From: IDS-8 sp040902105
GTDB taxonomy: Bacteria; Pseudomonadota; Gammaproteobacteria; Steroidobacterales; Woeseiaceae
DNA: 64,000 nt
NCBI GenBank assembly: GCA_040902105.1
Contig: JBBDXW010000074.1
Span: 1-64,000 of the forward strand
Direction of reading: 5' to 3'
Of this stretch, positions 1-6,852 are shown piece after piece. The notes below the pieces were generated by a model. The model saw nothing but the letters and a program-made list of their open reading frames with translations. It made no database searches and had not been told where the DNA came from. Numbering within the stretch: the stretch's first letter is position 1; each line of letters opens with the position of its first letter. The position numbers were made by a program, and so were the translations under genes.

Positions 1-59
1 CAAAGCGGCATAAACGGAAGGACGAAAACTGTCCATGCAAGGGGGTTAAGTCCACGCCA

Positions 60-434
60 ATGACGTTGCAGTATCCTCAGACCCCGAGTTTCAAGCAAGG
101 TGACTGCATGGTCTTGCAGCCGGCGATGGTGCGTTGGGCTAGCGGCGCAGAAGCATCTATACAGCAACTGCAAGCATGCGGAACAACCGGTTACGTCCAA
201 CAGTTCGTTTTTATCAGGCCAAAAGAGATTCCGGGTCGAGAGCTGAATATTCAGTTCTCTCTGGAGTTGCAGCAGCTCGCCGTTCAGCAGGCGCTAGCGC
301 AAGCCCAGCGTGACGCCGCTGCTATTCAGCTTTTCAATACGCTCAATCAGCAGAACGAGCAGGCCACGAAGAACCAGACGTTCCGATGCACATCAGAAGC
401 GATCCGAGGCACCATCTACACTGATTGCCGATGA
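60..434 (+). CDS. Hypothetical protein, possibly 5'-incomplete
   Basis: I do not recognise this 124-residue protein. It is rich in Gln and Ala, with a stretch around residues 65-100 (LELQQLAVQQALAQAQ) that could form an amphipathic helix or coiled coil. It ends in TIYTDCR, a Cys-containing tail like those of small hypothetical exported proteins. The frame stays open from the first ATG back to the left edge of the window, so the real start may lie outside. No clear ribosome binding site precedes position 60. The next frame begins four bases after its stop, suggesting co-transcription with the following small gene. Function unknown. Confidence 0.45.
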   Translation: MTLQYPQTPSFKQGDCMVLQPAMVRWASGAEASIQQLQACGTTGYVQQFVFIRPKEIPGRELNIQFSLELQQLAVQQALAQAQRDAAAIQLFNTLNQQNEQATKNQTFRCTSEAIRGTIYTDCR

Positions 435-438
435 CGCC

Positions 439-738
439 ATGGTCGAAATACTATTGATGCCGGAGGGTGCCCCCGATAATGCCGTATTAAGCGAACGCCT
501 CATGTCGGCGGAAGCTCTTGAGCCGATCCTCGATGCTCACTCCATCGGGCCGCCACACCCGAGCCCACCTTCGTTTCCGTCAAAAAATCCCCAACTGGAC
601 GGCTATAGAGAGCCGAGGTATGTCGTAATTCGGTCTACCGACGCGCAGGATTGCAAGGTGTTGGGGCTTCAGCTTGGCATGTATTATGAGGTGAAAGGCC
701 TTCGTCCCGATGACATCAATTCTCGGAGCACGCGCTAA
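439..738 (+). CDS. Hypothetical protein
   Basis: A 99-residue acidic reading frame of unknown function starts four bases after the stop of the preceding gene. The middle is proline-rich (PPHPSPPSFPSKNP) and the C-terminal half looks folded, with the hydrophobic strand RYVVIRS followed by CKVLGLQLGMYYEVKG. No signal peptide or membrane segment is visible. The start at 439 was chosen for its spacing to the upstream gene; an ATG at 457 is an alternative. The frame could be spurious, but its codon pattern fits coding DNA better than the antisense frames here. Confidence 0.4.
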   Translation: MVEILLMPEGAPDNAVLSERLMSAEALEPILDAHSIGPPHPSPPSFPSKNPQLDGYREPRYVVIRSTDAQDCKVLGLQLGMYYEVKGLRPDDINSRSTR

Positions 739-825
739 CCTACTGCGCCACGGATTCCCTGTTTACGCGCGGTAACGGGCGCATCACCGGAGAAAGGCGC
801 CGCGCGTTTCATCAACGACAACCCA

Positions 826-1038
826 ATGCGAGGTCTTCGAGCAGTGGCATTCTTTAACTGCATGGGCTGCAAGAAAGTGATGCCGCTCATTGGAACAACG
901 GAAAAGAAATGTCCGTCGTGCGGAGGAACGAACGGCGAGGTCCTATCGCGCGAACGGATTGACGAAGGACTTGAGGCTGGCGTGTTCTTCAACATCGATC
1001 CAAGGACAGGGGAACGCGCGAAAAGGAAGCGTCACTAG
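826..1038 (+). CDS. Small zinc-ribbon-like protein
   Basis: This 70-residue protein has two Cys pairs typical of a zinc ribbon: CMGC at residues 12-15 and CPSCGG at about residues 29-34, separated by a short hydrophobic strand and a lysine-rich turn. The C-terminus is basic (ERAKRKRH). Such ribbons usually bind one Zn(II) and mediate nucleic-acid or protein contacts. The specific role cannot be read from the sequence. It follows the two small hypothetical genes on the same strand with an 87-bp gap. Confidence 0.5.
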   Translation: MRGLRAVAFFNCMGCKKVMPLIGTTEKKCPSCGGTNGEVLSRERIDEGLEAGVFFNIDPRTGERAKRKRH

Positions 1039-1385
1039 GCTGTCTCTCAGCTCCTGCTGGTGCGGTTGTCTGCACGAAAGTCTGGACCCCGGCTCACTGC
1101 GGGCTGGCGCAGGTGTACCGGCTGCACGTAGCAGCATGCAGGACAGAGCGATACCGGCACGGACCTACCGAGTCCATGTAAGTCGTTCGGGGGTATCCTC
1201 GCAATTTTTCTTTTCTGCGGGGGCAGTACGGCAACGCACCCCCCGGCGAACCCGCCAAGAAACGCCCCTGCAACGGGTGGCCGGGTGCGTTGCAGGGGGT
1301 GCGTTGCCGAGGTGTCACGGATGGCAGCGTTCGTGTTCGCACCCGGCCGAGTACAGGCCGACAATGCCGTCGTCTCAAGGCGCGA
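1039..1385. other. Gene-free 347-bp gap with nested inverted repeats
   Basis: No convincing gene lies here. The stretch carries an outer 15-bp perfect inverted repeat (1229-1243 with 1295-1309) and an inner 10-bp perfect inverted repeat (1265-1274 with 1289-1298). The right arm of the inner repeat overlaps the right arm of the outer one by four G residues, so the two hairpins compete. The element GGGTGCGTTGC also occurs twice in direct orientation. It lies downstream of the minus-strand propeller gene and of the plus-strand zinc-ribbon gene, and no T-run typical of a terminator follows. Confidence 0.5.
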
Positions 1386-2072
1386 TTAGTTGCTCGCGGA
1401 CCTCGCGCGACTCTCGGAGTCTCTGCCCGTCGCGGACCTTCCCTTGGGCCGGCGGACGGTTCTCACCTTCCCGCTTTTTCCTCCGCCGCAGAAGAACTGA
1501 TCGCCGCCGTCGGACTCGAGCCCCGAAACGCCTACTCCGGACGGCATCTCGAGCTTCTCCAGAACTTCTCCCGTTCGCGGATCGACTCGCCGCAAATCGC
1601 TCTCCTCACCTTCCCAGGTCGCGTGCCAGAGCTCTCCGTCGTGCCAGGTGACTCCGGTGACGAAGCGGTTCGACTCGATGGTGCGAAGAATCTCTCCGGT
1701 TTCGGGATCGATCTGATGGATCTTCCGGTCTCGATACTGGCCCACCCAGAGCGTGCCTTCGGCCCACGTGAGCCCCGAGTCACCGCCGCCGCCGGGCGCC
1801 GGGATCGTAGTGAGCACATGGCCGCTCTCCGGATCGATCTTCTGGATGCGATCCTCGGCGAGCTGAAACAGGTGGCGGCCGTCGAAGGCCGTGCCTGCAT
1901 GCGCGGCGACATCGAGCGAGCGCAGCGTCTTCCCGCTTGCCGGGTCGAGTGCGCTCAGTTTGTCTCCGAGAGCAACCCAGACTTGCTGTCCGTCATACGT
2001 AACCCCATTCACGCAGTCGGCACCCGGAAACGGTCCATACTCGCGAACTATTTCGGCCGCTGATCGTTTCAT
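1386..2072 (-). CDS. Beta-propeller (Vgb/glutamine-cyclotransferase-like) protein
   Basis: This 228-residue protein consists of repeated propeller blades of about 40 residues, each with a motif of the type 'I.KIDPESGHVL', 'IHQIDPETGEIL' or 'LRRVDPRTGEVL'. This resembles YVTN, SMP-30 and Vgb-type propellers and bacterial glutamine-cyclotransferase homologues. No signal peptide is seen, so it is probably cytoplasmic. The last 25 residues are basic and of low complexity (RRPKGRSATGRDSESRARS) and may be a read-through extension. It lies downstream of the TPR/HTH gene on the same strand and close to the DUF899 gene, so these may form a functional neighbourhood. The substrate is unknown. Confidence 0.6.
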   Translation of the reverse strand: MKRSAAEIVREYGPFPGADCVNGVTYDGQQVWVALGDKLSALDPASGKTLRSLDVAAHAGTAFDGRHLFQLAEDRIQKIDPESGHVLTTIPAPGGGGDSGLTWAEGTLWVGQYRDRKIHQIDPETGEILRTIESNRFVTGVTWHDGELWHATWEGEESDLRRVDPRTGEVLEKLEMPSGVGVSGLESDGGDQFFCGGGKSGKVRTVRRPKGRSATGRDSESRARSASN

Positions 2073-2107
2073 ACCTCTATCCTCGTGTTTCGATTCATGC
2101 GTCCATC

Positions 2108-3328
2108 CTACTCAACCGGTAGGAGAGCGGGGAGCAACAAGACTGTCGTGAATCCAGGCACGGGCGGGGTGATCCAGCGACGAGCTCGCCCGCGGCCGAA
2201 CGACTGCACCTTGCCCGCTGCCGCAAGCGAATCGAGCGCCCGCTGCACGGTGCGCTGGCTCGTTCCAAGCGCAAGGGCCAGGGCCGAGCTCGACCACGAT
2301 TCGCCGTCGGCGAGGAAGGCGAGCACTCCTGCATACTTTTCTTCAACCGGTCGCGCCAGCACGACGACCTCGCGCGCGCGGCGCGGCACAAGCTTGAACC
2401 CTTGCTTCGTCGCGGTCACGTCGGCCAGCGCTCGAAGCGCCGTGCGCAGCCGCCCGACCTCGACGCGTAAGCGCGCGCGATGCGATTCGTCGTCGAGCTT
2501 CAATCTGAATGCGCGCGCGACGAGTGTTTCTCTCGACACGTCGCCCGGCCACGCTTCGCCCAGCGCGCGTGCGAGCGCGAACAATACCGGCCGCTTTGCG
2601 AGCGAGACGGCAGTGCTTTCGTCACGCACCACAAGACGGCAGGCGTCCACGACGAACGCATTCGACGCAAGTAGTGCTTCGACCTCCTCGGGCAGGAGAA
2701 GTCGCTCCTCGCCACGCGCAATCAGGCGCGCCGCGGGCGTGTCCAGAAGGAGGGATGCACCTTCTACCTCCGCCGTCAACGCAGGGATACCTGCGGCACG
2801 CGCGGTGCGCTCGGCCCGCGTAAGTGCGGCGCGCGCGGCCTTCGTCTGCAGGCGCCGCATCGCAATTCCCGCGAGCACGAGATCGTGAACGGTTCGCAAT
2901 GCGGGAGGCAAGTGCGCGAGGTCGAGCGCGCCGAGCGCAACTTCGGCCTCGTCGATTCGCCCGATCAGGAGAAGACGTCGAACTTCGAGGTGCCGCGCGT
3001 GCGCCGCATTCACATGGTCGCCATGCTTTTCGAGAGTCGCCCGTGCCGCGTCGAGTGCCTTCGCACGCCACCCGAGGTCACGCGACGCAAGCGCGACCTC
3101 GGCCTCGCCGACGACGCATCTCGCCTGGGCCACCGCCTCTTTCGGACCGAAGGCACGCGCAGCACCTCTCAGGAGCGCCTTCGCTCGAACGAAATCGCCG
3201 AGCTGCGCCATCGCAATGCCTCGCAGCGCGAGTGCGGGCGCATCGTCGCGCAGAGCGACACGGTTCAGTGCGCCGAGGGGATCGCCCGCCGCGAGTGCAC
3301 GCGCCGCGGCATTGATCAGCGAGTCCAT
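2108..3328 (-). CDS. TPR-like repeat transcriptional regulator with C-terminal HTH
   Basis: This 406-residue Ala/Arg-rich protein is helical through residues 1-210, with TPR-like pairs ('ALALRGIAMAQLGDFVRAKALL', split over two helices). A winged-helix-like segment follows at about residues 255-310 (RLRVEVGRLRTALRALADV...GFKLVPR), reminiscent of OmpR-type domains. A second HTH lies near residues 345-385 (SALALALGTSQRTVQRALDSL). It is probably a cytoplasmic one-component regulator. It is transcribed divergently from the DUF899 gene across a 331-bp gap carrying a small palindrome, so it may control that gene and the propeller gene 35 bp downstream. The effector is unknown. Confidence 0.65.
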   Translation of the reverse strand: MDSLINAAARALAAGDPLGALNRVALRDDAPALALRGIAMAQLGDFVRAKALLRGAARAFGPKEAVAQARCVVGEAEVALASRDLGWRAKALDAARATLEKHGDHVNAAHARHLEVRRLLLIGRIDEAEVALGALDLAHLPPALRTVHDLVLAGIAMRRLQTKAARAALTRAERTARAAGIPALTAEVEGASLLLDTPAARLIARGEERLLLPEEVEALLASNAFVVDACRLVVRDESTAVSLAKRPVLFALARALGEAWPGDVSRETLVARAFRLKLDDESHRARLRVEVGRLRTALRALADVTATKQGFKLVPRRAREVVVLARPVEEKYAGVLAFLADGESWSSSALALALGTSQRTVQRALDSLAAAGKVQSFGRGRARRWITPPVPGFTTVLLLPALLPVE

Positions 3329-3659
3329 CTGGATCCCGACACACTTGTCACTCTCACCATTCGATATCCGGTCCTAATCAATCTTACGGCCAACAATGAC
3401 CAAGCGGTGAATATCTTACAAAGCGTCGAAGTCAAATCGTCATCGAACAAAACTTGTGGGCGTTGTCCACACTGGAAAGTTTCGCAATCGCGTCACGATT
3501 GTCACTCCCACCGTTCGGATGGCCGGCGCTAATCTATCTCATGACAACCGTCGAGTCGCATCGAGAAGCACGTTAGCCAGGCAGAAGGAAGCCTCGATGT
3601 CGACCGAACGTGTGACCGACGGCAACGAACGATCAAGGACACTCGAGGAGGAGAAAGCG
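3329..3659. promoter_or_regulatory. Divergent promoter region between TPR/HTH and DUF899 genes
   Basis: This 331-bp region holds no gene I would call. It contains the inverted repeat CAATCG-N5-CGATTG at 3485-3501, a reasonable operator candidate for the divergent HTH regulator. The segment from 3361 to 3470 is visibly more AT-rich than the neighbouring genes, as expected for promoters. An in-frame ATG at 3597 could extend the DUF899 protein by 21 residues, but the strong ribosome binding site lies just before 3660. Confidence 0.4.
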
Positions 3660-4460
3660 ATGACAAAGCACACAACCGGAACACGTGAAGAGTGGCTGGC
3701 AGCACGGCTCGAGTTGCTCGAGGCCGAGAAGGAACTGACGCGACGTAACGACCAGCTGGCGCGGCGGCGGCAGGAGCTGCCCTGGGTTCGAATCGACAAG
3801 GTATACAGCTTCGAGACCGACGAAGGCAAAGCCTCACTCGTCGACCTCTTCCGAGGGCGCTCGCAGCTCCTCGTCTACCATTTCATGTTCGGGCCCGACT
3901 ACAAGGCAGGCTGTCCGTCCTGCTCGGCGATCGCGGACGGGTTCAACGGGTTCACCATGCACCTGGCCAACCACGACGTCATGCTTTGCGCGGTATCACG
4001 GGCGCCGCTCGCGAAGCTGCAGGCGTACAAGCGGCGCATGGGGTGGACGTTTCCCTGGGCATCCTCGTTCGGCAGCGACTTCAACCCCGATTTCAACGTC
4101 TGGTTCACCGAGGAGCAACAGCGCGAGGGACTTATCGAATATAACTACCAGCGCGAGACGGCGTTGCAGTCAGGCCGCAGCGAGGTGTCTGAGATGCCCT
4201 CGCGCACGACCCCCGACGGGCCCGTCGCTGCAATGACCGGAACGGACGTGGCCACATACACGCGCGAGAGGCCGGGCATGAGCGCGTTCGTGCTCGAAGA
4301 CGGCGCCGTCTATCACAGCTATTCCACCTATGCGCGTGGACTGGACGGCCTCTGGGGGGCGTACCAGTGGCTCGACCGCGCCCCCAAAGGGCGCAACGAG
4401 CCAGACTATTGGTGGCGTCGCCACGACGAGTACGCGAACGACAAAGCGGGCGCGCGCTGA
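3660..4460 (+). CDS. DUF899 family (thioredoxin-like) protein
   Basis: This 266-residue protein matches the DUF899 family by recall of its conserved blocks. These are an N-terminal EEW..AR.ELL.AEKELTR helix, the segment LLVYHFMFGPDY, and the Cys pair in KAGCPSCSAIADG (about residues 80-92), which occupies the position of a thioredoxin-fold CxxC. It ends in YQWLDRAPKGRNEPDYWWRRHDEY. The family is thought to be thioredoxin-like with an undefined reaction. The start at 3660 is set by GAGGAGGAG eight bases upstream; an upstream ATG at 3597 is less likely. The next gene downstream encodes a short Cys-x-x-Cys peptide. Confidence 0.85.
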   Translation: MTKHTTGTREEWLAARLELLEAEKELTRRNDQLARRRQELPWVRIDKVYSFETDEGKASLVDLFRGRSQLLVYHFMFGPDYKAGCPSCSAIADGFNGFTMHLANHDVMLCAVSRAPLAKLQAYKRRMGWTFPWASSFGSDFNPDFNVWFTEEQQREGLIEYNYQRETALQSGRSEVSEMPSRTTPDGPVAAMTGTDVATYTRERPGMSAFVLEDGAVYHSYSTYARGLDGLWGAYQWLDRAPKGRNEPDYWWRRHDEYANDKAGAR

Positions 4461-4524
4461 AGCGCCGTCGTTCGCCGTCGTCGATGCGATCGCCAGACTT
4501 TGATAACCGTATTGGAGACAGCCC

Positions 4525-4680
4525 ATGTGTCCAGCATGCATGACCACCGCGGCCATCGTTGCCGCGGGTAGCGCGTCAGGAGTCGGCGTAGTCGGCTTCA
4601 TGGCGGCCAGATTCCGGTGGTTGCGAAGACGCCGCAAGCCCCCCGAATCGATGAAGGTGACCGGGAAATACGACCGGTGA
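4525..4680 (+). CDS. 51-residue CPAC small membrane peptide
   Basis: This short reading frame begins MCPACMTTAAIVAAGSASG and continues into a Gly/Ala/Val-rich stretch long enough for one membrane helix (about residues 7-28). A basic tail follows (RWLRRRRKPPESMK), predicting an N-out or re-entrant anchor with a cytoplasmic tail. Its CxxC pair and its position 64 bp after the DUF899 gene suggest a redox or metal-related partner. I recall similar short MCPAC peptides beside DUF899 genes but cannot check this here. The preceding GGAGACAGCCC gives a usable ribosome binding site. Confidence 0.6.
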   Translation: MCPACMTTAAIVAAGSASGVGVVGFMAARFRWLRRRRKPPESMKVTGKYDR

Positions 4681-4740
4681 ATTTCCGTCTGACCTTACGA
4701 TTCGCAAAACGGCATGCGTAAGCTGAGCGCTGGAAAAAAG

Positions 4741-5287
4741 TTAAGTAGCAAGTGGCGTAGCCTCGGCACGAATCCCGGCAATCACGCCCTTATCAATTCC
4801 CTCTGCTGCAGCCCAGTCGGAAATATCGCGCCAGTCAACGGGCTGGTGCCTGGCGACCAGAACCGCTTGGACTCGAGCCTGAGGGTCTTTGCCATGAACG
4901 TACCACGCCAGTCGATCCATCACGCATTGTGTTGCCGTAATGATTCGCAGCGACCCAAACCGCGTTTTCAATGTGGTGGCTTGGGAAGGATCGATGTATC
5001 GGTTGCCGAACGAAAGAGGACCCGGTGGAAACTCGAGGAAGAATTTCGAATCCGGGTGATAGAAGTCCTTTCCCCTGGGCGCAAACCCGAGCGCGACGAC
5101 AATTGGCGCGATGACTTTGTTGCGTTCCACGGTAGAAGTCGAGATCCGTGCTCATGTACTCGTTGTCGGAATAGTGCGTAACTGCTCCACCTCCGCCGAG
5201 AACGGCGGGAATGCCCGCTTTCTCGAGTGCCTCGGAGACGAGCACCGCTATCTCAAGCAACGAGGTCCCGGCCGTTATCTTATTCAC
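4741..5287 (-). pseudogene. Nucleotidyltransferase-like gene with frameshift
   Basis: Two minus-strand frames together make one protein. The N-terminal part (from 5287) reads MNKITAGTSLLEIAVLVSEA... and contains the nucleotidyltransferase-type signature GGGGAVTHYSDNEYMSTDLDF. The C-terminal part continues in another frame from about 5130 as ERNKVIAPIVVALGFAPRGKDF and ends at 4741. The break lies just after DLDFY, near 5125-5132, and a one-base change would restore one frame of about 180 residues. The start overlaps the stop of the winged-helix gene by 4 bp. The pair resembles winged-helix plus nucleotidyltransferase toxin-antitoxin-like modules. The break is either a real mutation or a sequencing error. 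Confidence 0.65.
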
Positions 5288-5637
5288 CTGTTCGCCCGTT
5301 CGAGCGGTTTGCCGGACCGCCGTGGGCGTCGACGTTGCCGAAAGAATGTCTTCGCGATTTCTTCGGGCAGTGCCCGCAACTCGGCTGCCAGGAAATCGCG
5401 GAGCCGACCGGCCGAGGGATTGCGTGGGTTGAACTCGAAAACCCTTGTGCGCCCGACAGTACGGCTGACCAACACGCCAGCTGCCTCCAGCCGGCGTAGC
5501 TGATCCTGGACGACACTGACGGGTATGCCGCAGTCTCTTGCAATCAGGCTTGCATGCCCGGAGTCGTAGTTTTCGAGGTACAGGAGTACAGCGGCGGCCG
5601 TACGATTGCCGAAGATTGCTTCAAGCGCCGGGATCAC
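5284..5637 (-). CDS. Winged-helix transcriptional regulator
   Basis: This 117-residue protein has an ArsR/MarR-like winged-helix core: helix 1 (EAIFGNRTAAAVLLYLENY), a recognition region (IPVSVVQDQLRRLEAAGVL) and the wing (VSRTVGRTRVFEFNP). A basic tail (FFRQRRRPRRSGKP) ends in a 4-bp overlap with the nucleotidyltransferase start. It is probably autoregulatory, because three TTACCGG-type repeats lie 20-55 bp upstream of the start. The architecture fits the DNA-binding member of a two-gene toxin-antitoxin-like or stress module. This function is inferred from the neighbourhood. Confidence 0.7.
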   Translation of the reverse strand: MIPALEAIFGNRTAAAVLLYLENYDSGHASLIARDCGIPVSVVQDQLRRLEAAGVLVSRTVGRTRVFEFNPRNPSAGRLRDFLAAELRALPEEIAKTFFRQRRRPRRSGKPLERANR

Positions 5638-5659
5638 AAGCAGTCCTTCATTGACGGAA

Positions 5660-5692
5660 TTACCGGTAATATTACCGGCAATTCCGGCAATT
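5660..5692. promoter_or_regulatory. Triple TTACCGG operator-like repeat
   Basis: TTACCGGTAA (5660-5669, a perfect palindrome), TTACCGGCAA (5672-5681) and TTCCGGCAA (5682-5690) lie in tandem roughly 10-12 bp apart, about one helical turn. They sit immediately upstream of the minus-strand winged-helix gene and are the natural candidate for its autoregulatory operator. This is read directly from the sequence; binding is inferred. Confidence 0.5.
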
Positions 5693-5894
5693 ACAAGCCA
5701 ACGGCCTCGCCCGTTTCAGGATCACCGACGCTGAACATCGGCAGCGCCGGACGAAGGTGGCCGTGGTTGTCGCCGGTTTTGGTGGTTTCGCCGGTGTCCG
5801 AGACAGGGCGCTGGAGGAGCCCATCCTGTTGGAATATGGTGTAACCCATCTCGGAAAGGGGTGCTGGTCGCCTGGGAATCACAAATGCTGACAC
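5691..5894 (-). pseudogene. Possible 3' remnant of an unidentified gene
   Basis: A 67-residue minus-strand frame has protein-like composition (SEMGYTIFQQDGLL, then RPALPMFSVGDPETGEAVGL) and stops 54 bp upstream of the winged-helix gene. It has no plausible start, and its upstream side runs into the SDR gene on the other strand. It could be the C-terminal stub of a gene lost by rearrangement, or a chance frame. I do not recognise the family. Confidence 0.25.
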
Positions 5895-6640
5895 TGACTG
5901 ACCAAACGATTCTGATCACAGGCGCATCGCGCGGCATCGGCGCCGCGACGGCCAGGATCGCGCTCGAGGCCGGCGCAACGGTCATCGGCAGCTACAATCG
6001 CGGTCCGGGCGAGCTCGAACAGCTGGCGGTGGAATATGCGTCCGGACGGATTCACGCAATTCAGGCGGACCTGACGCAAGCGGGCGCGGGTGCTGCACTG
6101 TGGCAGAACGCATTGCGGCGGGTCGGAAAAATCGACGGACTCGTCAATAACGCCGGCATCTCGCCTGCAACAAAGCTTGGCGGTGACGATGACGACTGGC
6201 AGCGCGACTGGGCGCAAGTACTGGCGGTCAACACGCAGGCAGTCGCCGACCTTTGTCGCGAGGCAATTCTTTATTTCCAGCCACGCGGCGGCGGCCGCAT
6301 CGTCACCGTCGCGAGTCGCGCGGCATTTCGTGGCGATACCGTCGATTATCTGCACTACGCCGCGAGCAAAGGCGCCGTTGTTTCGCTGATGCGTTCCATT
6401 GCGCGAGGCTACGCCGCCGACAGAATCCTGGCTTTTCTGATCGCACCCGGCTGGGTGAGCACCGATATGGCGTCGATCATCTATGAGCCCGGGAACGAAG
6501 GCGCGCTCGCGGAAATTCCGCTGGGTGTGGCAGCGCCGCCGGAGGAGGTGGGCAACATGATCGTGTTCCTGCTGTCCGGAAAGGTCGATCACAGTACCGG
6601 CGCAACCTTCGATATTAACGGCGCAAGCTACGTGCGCTAG
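5885..6640 (+). CDS. SDR family oxidoreductase
   Basis: This 251-residue classical short-chain dehydrogenase/reductase has the NAD(P)-binding TGASRGIGAAT motif near the N-terminus, NNAG at about residue 87, the catalytic Ser in VTVASRAAF, and YxxxK in HYAASKGAV. The C-terminus (FDINGASYVR) resembles the FabG-type GA.xx.NGG tail. It reduces or oxidises a hydroxyl/keto substrate that cannot be named. The ATG at 5885 with GGGAA six bases upstream was preferred to an in-frame GTG at 5861. A REP-type palindrome pair follows directly. Confidence 0.85.
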   Translation: MLTLTDQTILITGASRGIGAATARIALEAGATVIGSYNRGPGELEQLAVEYASGRIHAIQADLTQAGAGAALWQNALRRVGKIDGLVNNAGISPATKLGGDDDDWQRDWAQVLAVNTQAVADLCREAILYFQPRGGGRIVTVASRAAFRGDTVDYLHYAASKGAVVSLMRSIARGYAADRILAFLIAPGWVSTDMASIIYEPGNEGALAEIPLGVAAPPEEVGNMIVFLLSGKVDHSTGATFDINGASYVR

Positions 6641-6668
6641 CGAAACTCTGCGCAAGGTCTGATCAGGC

Positions 6669-6750
6669 GCTGTGGAGCCCGCCATTGCGGGCGACCACCC
6701 GCTTTGGCTAGCCGCTGCGCGGGTCGCCCGCAATGGCGGGCTCCTACAGA
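6669..6750. repeat. REP/BIME-like palindrome pair (copy 1)
   Basis: Two inverted copies of a 27-30 bp unit, GAGCCCGCCATTGCGGGCGA and its complement, are separated by about 25 bp and can form a long cruciform. Each unit is itself a hairpin (GCCCGC...GCGGGC). This is one of five such pairs in the window, all between genes. Such units resemble the REP palindromes mobilised by RAYT/TnpA-REP transposases. No transposase for them is in the window. Confidence 0.8.
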
Positions 6751-6852
6751 GCCTCTTCGGGGTTCGGCCGCCGAGTGTGATAGATTCCGCGACGGCATGA
6801 AGCTCGCATCAGCAGCACGACATCGGCGGGAAGCATCAACAAGAGGCCCGGA

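Noticed and set aside
890..1651. Long open frame of 253 codons on the plus strand
   Set aside because: It runs antisense to the propeller gene and across the inverted repeats, with Arg/Ser/Pro-rich low-complexity composition typical of a GC-rich shadow frame.
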